A stretch of DNA of 64,000 nucleotides from Sphingomonas baiyangensis (GTDB lineage: Bacteria; Pseudomonadota; Alphaproteobacteria; Sphingomonadales; Sphingomonadaceae), in assembly GCF_005144715.1 (NCBI RefSeq), contig NZ_SWKR01000002.1, positions 2,098,227-2,162,226 of the forward strand. Direction: 5' to 3'. Below are positions 34,493 through 42,801 of the stretch, one piece after another; positions within the stretch are counted from its first letter, which is position 1, and each line of letters begins with the position of its first letter. Under the pieces are notes generated by a model. The model was not told where the DNA came from, did not search any database, and saw only the letters and a program-made list of their open reading frames with translations. The position numbers were made by a program, and so were the translations under genes.

Positions 34493-35237
34493 GCTCGAGC
34501 CGCTTCGAATTGGCCGGCACGTCGAGCTTGCCGCTCGAAAAGTCGATGCTCGCATTGGGCGCGAGCGAGCGTGCCTTGGGCGTGATCGTCCAGCTGTAGA
34601 CAATGCGGCCCTGCGGGTCGCGCAGCTCGGCGCGGATGTCGGGCACGCGCTGCATTGTGCCGCTCGGATTGGCGACGCGGCCCGAGACGACGAACAACTC
34701 GGCGCCGCTCTGCAGGAACTCGCGCGCGATCGACTGTTCGGCGAAGCGCAGCGGCGTCTGCGCCTCGCCCAGCGGCAGGCCCAGCTGTGCTGCGATGCCC
34801 GGCGCACCCGAATACAGGATCGCACCGATGCCGAGCAGCATCGATACGCCCGCCACCATCGCTGCCGCGGTCCAGCGGCGCGCGGGGTTGCGCCGTGGCT
34901 GGAACGGCGGGCGATGCGCAAAGGCGTCGAAACGCGGCTTGTCGATATCGGGATCGACATAGCTGAACACGCGCTCGGGCGGCGGCGCAGCCGGTGCCGG
35001 CGCGGCGCTCGAAACCGGCGGCGCGGCGGGAGCGGCGACGGGCGGGGCTTCCGCGGGAACCTCCTGCGGCGAGGCAGGCACTGCCGGCGCGGCATCGGGC
35101 ACCGGCTGATGCACCAGCGCCGGCGGCTGGAACCAGCTATGCTTGCACTTGGCGCAGCGCACCGTGCGCCCGTCGGCGCCGATCGAGGAATCGGGCACGA
35201 CATAGCGCGTACGGCATTGGGTGCATTCGAGGATCAT
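34464..35237 (-). CDS. Zinc-ribbon (MJ0042-type) membrane protein with DUF3426-like domain
   Basis: This 257-residue protein starts with a CxxC-CxxC zinc ribbon (ECTQCRTRYVVPDSSIGADG ... CAKCKHSW), then a long Pro/Ala-rich linker, one membrane helix (AAMVAGVSMLLGIGAILYSG) and a C-terminal beta domain (EQSIAREFLQSGAELFVVSG, then RNPxG-like pattern VANPSG) of the DUF3426 type. In sphingomonads it typically stands divergent from ftsE, as here. Function is unknown. Confidence 0.85.
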   Translation of the reverse strand: MILECTQCRTRYVVPDSSIGADGRTVRCAKCKHSWFQPPALVHQPVPDAAPAVPASPQEVPAEAPPVAAPAAPPVSSAAPAPAAPPPERVFSYVDPDIDKPRFDAFAHRPPFQPRRNPARRWTAAAMVAGVSMLLGIGAILYSGAPGIAAQLGLPLGEAQTPLRFAEQSIAREFLQSGAELFVVSGRVANPSGTMQRVPDIRAELRDPQGRIVYSWTITPKARSLAPNASIDFSSGKLDVPANSKRLELSFAGDAGG

Positions 35238-35424
35238 CGGCGCAACTTCAAATGGGCTACTCGACCCGGATCGGCCGGTACGAATCTAAACATCACGCAA
35301 GGCTTGCTGGCAAGGGGCTTGGCGACATTGCCCGGCCGGCACCGCCCCGGCTTGAGCGCACGCACCGGACGTGCGATGGCACGGCTCCTGTTCCTGTCGA
35401 AAAGCCCGCCGGCCGCTCCCGAAA

Positions 35425-36138
35425 ATGGCAAATATCGTCCAGTTCGAGAATGTGGGCCTGCGCTACGGCACCAACCCCGAAACGCTGTCCGACGTGTCGT
35501 TCACGTTGCAGGCGGGCAGCTTCTACTTCCTCACCGGCACATCGGGCGCGGGCAAGACGTCGCTGCTCAAGCTGCTCTATCTGTCGCAGCGCCCCAGCCG
35601 CGGCGTCATCCGGCTGTTCGGCGAGGATGCCGTCACGCTGCCGCGCAGCCGCCTGCCGGGCTTTCGCCGCCGCATCGGCGTGGTGTTCCAGGATTTCCGC
35701 CTCGTCCCGCATCTCTCGGCCTATGACAATATCGCGCTCCCCTTGCGCGTCGCGGGCATGCCCGAGGACGAGGTCGACGAGCCGGTGCGCGAGATGCTCG
35801 CCTGGGTAGGCCTCAACGAGCGCGCCGGCGCGCGGCCGCCCACGCTGTCGGGCGGCGAACAGCAGCGCATCGCCATCGCGCGCGCGGTCATCACCCGGCC
35901 CGAGATACTGGTGGCCGACGAGCCCACGGGCAATGTCGATCCCGACATGGCCGAACGCCTGCTGCACCTGTTCGCCAGCCTCAACAGCCTCGGCACCACC
36001 GTCGTCGTCGCCACGCACGACCTGCACCTGCTCAGCCGCATTCCCGCCGCGCGGATGATGCGCATCGATCGCGGCCGCCTGCTTGATCCCACCGGCGCGC
36101 TGCGTTTCCCGCCGCCCGGCGAAACGCCCGCGCCATGA
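35425..36138 (+). CDS. ftsE: Cell division ATP-binding protein FtsE
   Basis: This 237-residue ABC ATPase has Walker A GTSGAGKTSLLK, Q-loop FQDFRLVPHL, signature LSGGEQQRIAIARA, Walker B ILVADEPTGNVD and H-loop VVATHD. With FtsX it couples division to periplasmic cell wall hydrolase activation. The ATG at 35425 is chosen because MANIVQFENVGLRYG is the family start. It overlaps ftsX by 4 bases. Confidence 0.95.
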   Translation: MANIVQFENVGLRYGTNPETLSDVSFTLQAGSFYFLTGTSGAGKTSLLKLLYLSQRPSRGVIRLFGEDAVTLPRSRLPGFRRRIGVVFQDFRLVPHLSAYDNIALPLRVAGMPEDEVDEPVREMLAWVGLNERAGARPPTLSGGEQQRIAIARAVITRPEILVADEPTGNVDPDMAERLLHLFASLNSLGTTVVVATHDLHLLSRIPAARMMRIDRGRLLDPTGALRFPPPGETPAP

Positions 36139-37019
36139 TCGCGCGCCGCCCTCCCGCACCCGAACGCCAGCTGCTCGACGAGCGGCGCAACGCCCGCGCC
36201 ATGTCGTGGATCATGGCGATCATGCTGTTCCTGACGGTGCTTGCCGCCGCGCTCGGCCTGTCGACCTGGTCGGCCGCGCGCAGCCTCGACAGCGAGCTCG
36301 CCGGCCGGCTGACGGTGCAACTCGTCGAGGGCGACGCCGCCACGCGCGATCGCGCCGTCGCCGCCGTGCTCCGCATCGCGCGCCGCGATGCGCGCGTCAC
36401 CCGCGCGGTCGAGGTCGATCGCGCGCGCCTCGTCGAACTGCTCGAACCCTGGCTCGGCGAGGCGGGGCTCGATGCCGATCTGCCGATGCCCGCGATGATC
36501 GACATCGATGTGCGCGATCCCGCCGCGACCGCCGCGGTCGAGGCCGCGATCCGCGCTGCCGTACCCACCGCGCGCGTCGATCGCCATGCGCAGTGGCTGG
36601 CGCCGGTGCGCGGCCTCGTCGCGACGCTCGCCTGGCTGGCGGCGGGCGTCGTGCTGCTGGTGGCGGGCGCCACCACCTTCGTCGTGCTGCTTGCCGCGCG
36701 CACCGGGCTCGACACGCATCGCGACACCATCGAGGTGCTGCACATGCTCGGCTCGACCGACTTCCAGGTCGCGCGCCTGTTCCAGCGCCGCATCGCGATC
36801 GACACGCTGACCGGCGGCGTCATCGGCGCGACGGCGGCGCTTGCCTTCCTGTTCTTTCTCGGCCGCCAGCTCGATGCCGTCGGCGCCGAGATCGTCGGCG
36901 GCGTCGCGCTCAGCCCCGGCGACTGGGCAGTGCTCGCGGTGCTGCCGCTCGTCTTCACGCTGATGGCGACGCTCGCCGCGCGGCTCACCGTGCTCAAGGC
37001 ACTCGGCAAGCGGCTGTGA
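36135..37019 (+). CDS. ftsX: Cell division protein FtsX
   Basis: This 294-residue permease has four membrane segments: one near residues 23-45 (MAIMLFLTVLAAALGLSTWS), a large periplasmic loop, and three at the C-terminus (LAWLAAGVVLLVAGATTFVV; GGVIGATAALAFLFFLG; WAVLAVLPLVFTLMATLAAR), the FtsX topology. It works with FtsE at the division site. It overlaps the next gene as TGATG. Confidence 0.93.
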   Translation: MIARRPPAPERQLLDERRNARAMSWIMAIMLFLTVLAAALGLSTWSAARSLDSELAGRLTVQLVEGDAATRDRAVAAVLRIARRDARVTRAVEVDRARLVELLEPWLGEAGLDADLPMPAMIDIDVRDPAATAAVEAAIRAAVPTARVDRHAQWLAPVRGLVATLAWLAAGVVLLVAGATTFVVLLAARTGLDTHRDTIEVLHMLGSTDFQVARLFQRRIAIDTLTGGVIGATAALAFLFFLGRQLDAVGAEIVGGVALSPGDWAVLAVLPLVFTLMATLAARLTVLKALGKRL

Positions 37020-37552
37020 TGATCCGCGCGCTCGCCTTCGTCCTGCTCGCCTATGCGCTGGGCTTCGTCGCGTTCCTGCTTGCGCTCGGCGCCCCGCTAG
37101 AAGGCACGCGCACCGATGCCATCGTCGTGCCCACCGGCGGGCCGGGCCGCATCGATCGCGGCATCGCCATTCTCGAAGCAGGCGGCGCCGAGCGGATGCT
37201 CGTCACCGGCGTCGATCCGCGCGTGCGCCCCATCGAGCTCGCGCTCACTTATCGCACTTCGCCCCGCCTGTTCGCCTGCTGCATCGATCTTGGGCAGGAA
37301 GCCGTCGACACGCGCTCGAACGGCGACGAGACCGCGCGCTGGGTTCGCGACCGCGGCTATGCTAGCGTCCGGCTGGTGACGGCCGACTGGCACATGCCGC
37401 GCGCGCGGCTCGAACTCGCCAACGCGCTGGGCGACGATGTGACGATCATCGGCGATCCGGTGCGCACCAATGCCGGCTTCGCGGTGCTGTTCAGCGAATA
37501 TAACAAGCTGGTCATCCGCCGCATCGCGCTGCTCGTGGGGTATCGCGGATGA
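37019..37552 (+). CDS. YdcF family (DUF218) protein
   Basis: This 177-residue protein has an N-terminal membrane segment (RALAFVLLAYALGFVAFLLA) and a DUF218 domain: DAIVVPTGGPGRIDRGIAIL at about 32-51, MLVTGVDP, the DETARW helix and LVTADWHMPRARLELANA. DUF218 proteins act in the envelope; the best known is ElyC. The start is the ATG in the TGATG overlap with ftsX, and the end overlaps plsC by ATGA, so it belongs to the ftsEX operon. Confidence 0.9.
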   Translation: MIRALAFVLLAYALGFVAFLLALGAPLEGTRTDAIVVPTGGPGRIDRGIAILEAGGAERMLVTGVDPRVRPIELALTYRTSPRLFACCIDLGQEAVDTRSNGDETARWVRDRGYASVRLVTADWHMPRARLELANALGDDVTIIGDPVRTNAGFAVLFSEYNKLVIRRIALLVGYRG

Positions 37553-38295
37553 TCGGCCGGCTGCGCTCGCTGCTATTCGATGCCGCCTTCTACGGCGGAT
37601 CGGTGCCGATCGTCTGCGCCGCGCCGCTCGCCGCGCTCGTCGGCACCGGCCCGCTCAATGCCGTGGTGCGCACTTGGCTGCGCTGGCACCGCTTCTGCGC
37701 ACGCCACATCATGGGCATCCATACCCGCATCGAAGGCCGGCAGCTTGCCGGACCCGCGCTCTACGTCGCCAAGCACCAGTCGTTCTTCGAGACGTTCGAG
37801 CTTACGCTGCTGCTCGACCATCCCGTCGTGGTGATGAAGCGCGAGCTTGCCGACGTGCCCGTCTGGGGTCGCGCCGCGCAGGCCTATGGCCTCATCGTGG
37901 TCGATCGCGAGGCTTCGGGCGCGGCACTCAAGCGCCTGATCCGCGAGGCACGCCTCGCGCGCGCCGCCGGCCGGCCCGTGCTGATCTTCGCCGAGGGAAC
38001 GCGCGTCGCGCCGGGCGAAGCGCCGCCACTGCGCGCGGGCTTTGCCGGGCTCTACAAGGCGCTCGATCTGCCTGCAGTGCCAATCGCGCTCGACAGTGCG
38101 CGCGTGTGGCCGCGCCATGGCCCCAAGCGGCCGGGCACCGTCACCATCCGCTTCGCCGATCCCATCGCTCCCGGCCGTCCGCGCGCCGAGGCCGAGGCGC
38201 TGGCGTATGCTGGCATCAACGCGCTCGAGCCCGCGGCGCTGCCAGGATCCGCCGATACAGCGCCTCGTAGTTCGCCGCCATCGTCTGAACGCTGA
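37549..38295 (+). CDS. 1-acyl-sn-glycerol-3-phosphate acyltransferase (PlsC-like)
   Basis: This 248-residue protein acylates lysophosphatidic acid. Motif I is KHQSFFET (H-x4-E instead of H-x4-D, seen in many alphaproteobacterial members) at about 74-81, motif III is FAEGTRVAPG and a hydrophobic N-terminal segment is present. The last 27 codons overlap the convergent glycosyltransferase gene by 80 bases. It is the last gene of ftsEX-ydcF-plsC. Confidence 0.9.
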   Translation: MIGRLRSLLFDAAFYGGSVPIVCAAPLAALVGTGPLNAVVRTWLRWHRFCARHIMGIHTRIEGRQLAGPALYVAKHQSFFETFELTLLLDHPVVVMKRELADVPVWGRAAQAYGLIVVDREASGAALKRLIREARLARAAGRPVLIFAEGTRVAPGEAPPLRAGFAGLYKALDLPAVPIALDSARVWPRHGPKRPGTVTIRFADPIAPGRPRAEAEALAYAGINALEPAALPGSADTAPRSSPPSSER

Positions 38296-39244
38296 ACCGC
38301 TCCGCCACCACGGCGCGGCACGCCGCGCGATCGATCTCGGCCGCGCGCTCGATCGCCTCGACCGCCTCGTCGTGGCTGTCGACCAGAAAGCCCGTGACGC
38401 CATGCTCGATCAGTTCGGGCATCGATCCGCGCCGCATCGCGATCACCGGCGTGCCGCACGCCATCGCTTCGATCACCGAAAGGCCGAAGGGCTCGTCGAA
38501 ATTGATGAGGTGCAGCAGCGCGCGCGCCTGCCCGAGCGCGGTGATCCGCTCGGACCCACCCACCGCGCCCGGATAGCGCACCGCCTCGCCGTCGACATGC
38601 GGGGCCACTTCGCGCGCGAAATAGCCTTCGTCCTGCACGATGCCGTACATGGCAAGCCGCCGGCCGGCGGCGCGGGCTGCCGCGATCGCCTCGGCCGGCC
38701 CCTTGTCGGGATGCATCCGCCCGAAGAACAGCAGGTCGTCGCTGCCGCGTGCGTCGAAGGCGAAGTCGTCGATCGGGATGCCGTGATGGATCGTCGCGGC
38801 GTAGCGCAGCGCCGGGTGTCGGTCGGCGTCCGAGATCGCGACATAGTGCACGCGGTCCTGATAGGGCAGGTACATCGGCAGGATGCGGTCTGACGAGAAG
38901 CCGTGGATCGTCGTCACTATCGGCGTGGCGACCAGATTGGCAAAGGCGTGCGCGGGGAAATCGGCCTGGTTATGGATCAGGTCGAACTCGCCCGCGCGCT
39001 CGAACACCTGCGCCAGATGGCGATGCTCCCACACCTTGGCATCGACCGACGGGTCCTCGCTATAGGGCGCCGGCACCACCGCCTCGAGCCGCGCCGACGT
39101 GACCGAATCCTGCGTCGCGAACAGCGTCACGTCGACCCCGCGCGCCACCAGCGCCTCGGTCAAAAGGCTAGTCACATATTCCCAGGGTCCATAATGCCGC
39201 GGCGGCGTCCGCCAGGCGATCGGCGCGATCATCGCGATCTTCAT
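38216..39244 (-). CDS. Glycosyltransferase family 4
   Basis: This 342-residue GT-B enzyme has an N-terminal domain (MKIAMIAPIAWRTPPRHYGP ... FDLIHNQADFPAHAFANL), VTTIHGFSSDRI, LLFFGRMHPDKGPAEAIAAA and the EX7E motif EPFGLSVIE, as in retaining GT4 enzymes. The donor and acceptor are unknown. It is the last gene of a three-gene operon with GH13 and GH130, its start overlapping the GH13 stop by ATGA. Confidence 0.9.
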   Translation of the reverse strand: MKIAMIAPIAWRTPPRHYGPWEYVTSLLTEALVARGVDVTLFATQDSVTSARLEAVVPAPYSEDPSVDAKVWEHRHLAQVFERAGEFDLIHNQADFPAHAFANLVATPIVTTIHGFSSDRILPMYLPYQDRVHYVAISDADRHPALRYAATIHHGIPIDDFAFDARGSDDLLFFGRMHPDKGPAEAIAAARAAGRRLAMYGIVQDEGYFAREVAPHVDGEAVRYPGAVGGSERITALGQARALLHLINFDEPFGLSVIEAMACGTPVIAMRRGSMPELIEHGVTGFLVDSHDEAVEAIERAAEIDRAACRAVVAERFSVQTMAANYEALYRRILAAPRARAR

Positions 39245-40815
39245 GTCAGGATCATGCCTTCGTTGGGCGCCAGCAGGCGCGGATCGGGGTCGCCCGCGAC
39301 CGTCGAAAGCGCCACGCGCAATGCCCGCGCCCAGTCGGGCAGCGCGAAGGGCGCATAGGCGGTGCCGAGGTTGAGCGCCACCAGCACGCGCGCATCGCCG
39401 AGGCGCCGTTCATAGGCGAGCACGTCACCCTCGCTCGCGACCGGCAGCCAGTCGCCCAGAGCCAGCGCGGGCGTCCGTCGCCGGAGCGACAGCAGGTCGC
39501 GGTGCAGGCGCCACATCGACGCCGCATCGTTGCGCTGCGCGCTCACGTTGCGCGTCGGCCAGTCGTCGTGCAGCGGCAGCCACGGCGCACCGGTCGAGAA
39601 ACCGGCCGCAGGCGACGCGTCCCACGCCATCGGCGTCCGCACCCTATCACGCCCCAGCCCCTTGCCCGGATCGCGCAACTCGCGCGGATCGGCCACCATG
39701 TCGGTCGGAATCGCGACGTCTCCCATGCCGATCTCGTCGCCATAGTAGATCGTCGGTGTCCCGCGGAGCGTCAGCAGCAGCATCGCCGCCACCCGCGCCT
39801 GCGGCTCGCCGAAGCGTGTCGCGGCACGCGGGCGATCGTGATTGCCGAGCACCCAGTTGGGCCAGCCGCCTTCGGGCAGGGCGCGTTCATACCCCTCGAT
39901 CAGCCGCGCCAGCGCGCGCGCGTTCCAGGGCGCGTCGATCAGCTGGAAATTGAAGGGCAGGTGCACGCCGGGCGCATCGGGCGCGCCATAATAGGCCATC
40001 AGCCGCTCGACCGGCAGGTAGATCTCGCCGATCAAAAGGCGTTCGCCATATGCGTCCGCAAGCGCGCGCAACTCGGCCGCGATGGCGTGCACCTCGGGCT
40101 GGTCGGTCGAGTGCGTTTGCAGCACCCGCCACATCTCGCCGAGCCCCTCGTGGAAATCGGGATTGGCCGGATTGTCGGGAAACTCGGCGTGCTTCACCAT
40201 GTGCCACAGCACATCGATGCGAAAGCCATCGACGCCGCGGTCGAACCAGAAGCGCATCGCATCGATCATCGCCGCCCTAAGCGCCGGGTTGCGCCAGTTG
40301 AGGTCGGGCTGCTCCTTCAAAAACGCATGGCTGTAATATTGCGAGGTCGCCGCGTCATATTCCCATGCCGGCCCGCCGAAATCGCTGATCCAGTTGTTGG
40401 GCGCTCCGCCACCGGGCGACGGATCGCGCCAGATATACCAGTCGCGCTTCGGGTTCTCGCGCGACGAACGGCTGGCGACGAACCAGGGGTGCTGGTCCGA
40501 TGAGTGGTTGGGCACGAAGTCGAGCAGCACGCGCAGGCCCAGCGCATGCGCACGCGCCAGCAGCGCATCGAAATCTGCAAGGCTGCCGAAGCGCGGATCG
40601 ACATCGCAATAATCGGCGACGTCATAGCCGAAATCGGCCATCGGGGAGGGATAGATCGGCGATATCCAGATCGCGTCGACACCAAGCTCTACGAAATAGC
40701 CGAGCCGCGCGGTGATCCCCGCCAGGTCGCCGATTCCGTCGCCATTGGCGTCGGCGAACGAGCGCGGATAGACCTGATACAGCACCGCACCATGCCACCA
40801 AGGCCGCTCGCTCAC
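39241..40815 (-). CDS. GH13 alpha-glucosidase / oligo-1,6-glucosidase-like
   Basis: This 524-residue cytoplasmic enzyme has the GH13 regions: DFVPNHSSDQHPWF, the nucleophile Asp in VDGFRIDVLWH, the acid/base Glu in LLIGEIYLP and the transition-state Asp in VLGNHDRPR, plus the start WWHGAVLYQVYPRSFADANG. The pattern fits the alpha-glucosidase subfamily acting on short alpha-glucosides. A GTG start at 40815 forms a GTGA overlap with GH130; the ATG at 40851 would overlap more. Confidence 0.92.
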   Translation of the reverse strand: MSERPWWHGAVLYQVYPRSFADANGDGIGDLAGITARLGYFVELGVDAIWISPIYPSPMADFGYDVADYCDVDPRFGSLADFDALLARAHALGLRVLLDFVPNHSSDQHPWFVASRSSRENPKRDWYIWRDPSPGGGAPNNWISDFGGPAWEYDAATSQYYSHAFLKEQPDLNWRNPALRAAMIDAMRFWFDRGVDGFRIDVLWHMVKHAEFPDNPANPDFHEGLGEMWRVLQTHSTDQPEVHAIAAELRALADAYGERLLIGEIYLPVERLMAYYGAPDAPGVHLPFNFQLIDAPWNARALARLIEGYERALPEGGWPNWVLGNHDRPRAATRFGEPQARVAAMLLLTLRGTPTIYYGDEIGMGDVAIPTDMVADPRELRDPGKGLGRDRVRTPMAWDASPAAGFSTGAPWLPLHDDWPTRNVSAQRNDAASMWRLHRDLLSLRRRTPALALGDWLPVASEGDVLAYERRLGDARVLVALNLGTAYAPFALPDWARALRVALSTVAGDPDPRLLAPNEGMILT

Positions 40816-41909
40816 GCGAAGCGCGCCTTGTCGATACGCGTCAGCCGGCACGCCAGATCGGCCTCGCCGCTCGCCACCAGATACTGGTCGCCCAGATCGA
40901 CGATGCCCGTCGTGAACACCACGCTGTCGAGATATTTCTGGTGCGCGATATGCGCGGTCAGATGCGGTGCCGGCTCGATCAGCGCGTCATGCTCGGTACG
41001 TATCACGCGGCTCGGATCGTCGCGGTCGAGCAGCGTCCAGTAGGTGCGGTAGATCCCCACCTCGCCGCCCGGCTCGACGCCGTGCCACAGGCTCAGCCAG
41101 CCGTCGTCGGTCAGCATCGGCGGTGCGCCGCCGCCCATCCGCGCGGTCGATACCGTCGCCGCGTGCGGGCGCAGCCCCGGTGCCTCGTGCGGCTTCCAGT
41201 GCAGAAGATCGGGCGAGGTCGCGAGGTTGATCGCCGGCCCCGCACGCCAATCGCTGCCCGGCGGATAGGCGAACCAGGTTTCGCCCAAGGGCCGCGTCTG
41301 CGCCCAATAGCGCCAGTCGATCCGCCCCTCGAACAGCAGCATGTCCTTGTTCTGGTGATCGAGCACCAGCCCCTCGAGCCGCCAGTCGCGCGCATCGTCG
41401 CTTGAATAAAGCGATGTGCCCAGTCGTTCGGGACTGACCGAACAGCACGTCATCCACCAGCGCCCGTCGATCCGGCTGATCCGCGCATCCTCGATGCCAT
41501 AGGCCTGATAGGGCGCCGCCGGCACGATCGCGCGGTCGTAATGCACCGCCACCACCGCCTCGCCATCGGGCGTAAGCTCCACGGGCAGCAGCCACGAGAT
41601 CGATGTCAGCGCCAGCGGCGTCCACGGCTCGTCGGTGAGCTTGATGATGCGTGGATCGCTCGTATCGACGCGCGCGGCGGGCCACGCGTCCACCACATAG
41701 CGCTCCGCATCCCAGCGCAGCGATCGCGCTTGCGGATCGACCAGCGCCTCGGCCACGCGCACCATCAGCAGCAGATTGCCCGACGCAAGCCGCGTCATCC
41801 CCGGATTGAACGCGCCGAGCACATAGGTCTCGGCCTCGCACCGCCCGCGCAGTGGCGATCGCGCCAGATCGACCTCGTCGGGCGTGAAGATCAGGTAATC
41901 GTCGCGCAT
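40812..41909 (-). CDS. GH130 family phosphorylase/mannosidase-like protein
   Basis: This 365-residue five-bladed propeller enzyme has the GH130 segments FNPGMTRLASGNLLLMVRVA, YGIEDARISRIDGRWWMT (the IEDAR acid region), QNKDMLLFEGRIDWRYWA and WLSLWHGVE. GH130 members phosphorolyse or hydrolyse beta-mannosides. The exact substrate cannot be read. The ATG at 41909 follows AAGGGA; an in-frame ATG at 41951 is also possible. First gene of the GH130-GH13-GT4 operon, divergent from the SDR at 42019. Confidence 0.88.
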   Translation of the reverse strand: MRDDYLIFTPDEVDLARSPLRGRCEAETYVLGAFNPGMTRLASGNLLLMVRVAEALVDPQARSLRWDAERYVVDAWPAARVDTSDPRIIKLTDEPWTPLALTSISWLLPVELTPDGEAVVAVHYDRAIVPAAPYQAYGIEDARISRIDGRWWMTCCSVSPERLGTSLYSSDDARDWRLEGLVLDHQNKDMLLFEGRIDWRYWAQTRPLGETWFAYPPGSDWRAGPAINLATSPDLLHWKPHEAPGLRPHAATVSTARMGGGAPPMLTDDGWLSLWHGVEPGGEVGIYRTYWTLLDRDDPSRVIRTEHDALIEPAPHLTAHIAHQKYLDSVVFTTGIVDLGDQYLVASGEADLACRLTRIDKARFA

Positions 41910-42018
41910 GTCATGCCGTCCCTTGCCGCCGAGCGACAGACGTTCGGCCATCAGCCCGGTTCCGCAACCGCCGCGCGGCAGCGGCGTTCGAGGCGTGGAA
42001 GAACCGAAAGGATCGAGC

Positions 42019-42792
42019 GTGGCACGCATCGCAATCGTCACCGGCGGCGCGCAGGGCATCGGCAAGGGCGTGGTCGAGCATCTGCTTGCCGAAGGATGGC
42101 GCGTCGTGGCGCTCGATCGCGACCGCGAGGCGGTGCAGGCGCTGCGACGCGAGCATCCCGGCCGCATAGTGCTGGCACTCGTCGCCGATGTCGCGCGCGA
42201 GGCCGCCGTCACGCGCGCCTTCGCCCGCCTCACCAAATGGTGCGCCGAGGCAGGCGAGGCGCCGGGCATCGACCTGCTCGTCTCGAACGCCGGCCTTGCC
42301 GATCCCGTCATCGGGCCGATCGAGGACGCCAGCCTCGCCGACTGGCGGCGCTGGCAGGACAGCCACGTCACCGGCGCCTTCCTCATGGTACGCGCCGCCG
42401 TGCCGCTGCTGCGCCAGCGCCATGGATCGATCGCGCTGATGGCGTCGACACGCGCGCTGCAATCCGAACCGGAATGCGAAGGCTATGCCGCCGCCAAGGG
42501 CGCGCTGTGCGCGATGGCGCACGCGCTCGCCGTCAGCCTGGGGCCCGAGATTCGCGTCAATGCCGTGCTCCCCGGCTGGATCGAGACCGGCCCGTGGCAG
42601 AAACCGTCGAAGCGGCAGGCGCCCGAGCACCGCGCGATCGACCGTGAGCAGCATCCCGTCGGCCGTGTCGGCGAACCGCGCGACATCGCCGCCACCATCA
42701 CCTTTCTCGCCAGCGAAGGCGCGGGCTTCATCACCGGCCAGCAGATCGTCGTCGACGGCGGCATGACGCGGCGGATGCGCTACGCCGAATAG
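42019..42792 (+). CDS. Short-chain dehydrogenase/reductase
   Basis: This 257-residue SDR has VTGGAQGIGKG at 6-16, LLVSNAGLAD, catalytic Ser in MASTRAL, YAAAKGA with the catalytic Tyr and Lys, PGWIETGP and the C-terminal GQQIVVDGGM. It starts with GTG after GAAAGGATCG. The substrate is unknown; it is divergent from the GH130 operon and could belong with it in sugar metabolism, but that is inference. Confidence 0.88.
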   Translation: MARIAIVTGGAQGIGKGVVEHLLAEGWRVVALDRDREAVQALRREHPGRIVLALVADVAREAAVTRAFARLTKWCAEAGEAPGIDLLVSNAGLADPVIGPIEDASLADWRRWQDSHVTGAFLMVRAAVPLLRQRHGSIALMASTRALQSEPECEGYAAAKGALCAMAHALAVSLGPEIRVNAVLPGWIETGPWQKPSKRQAPEHRAIDREQHPVGRVGEPRDIAATITFLASEGAGFITGQQIVVDGGMTRRMRYAE

Positions 42793-42801
42793 CAGCGCCC
42801 G

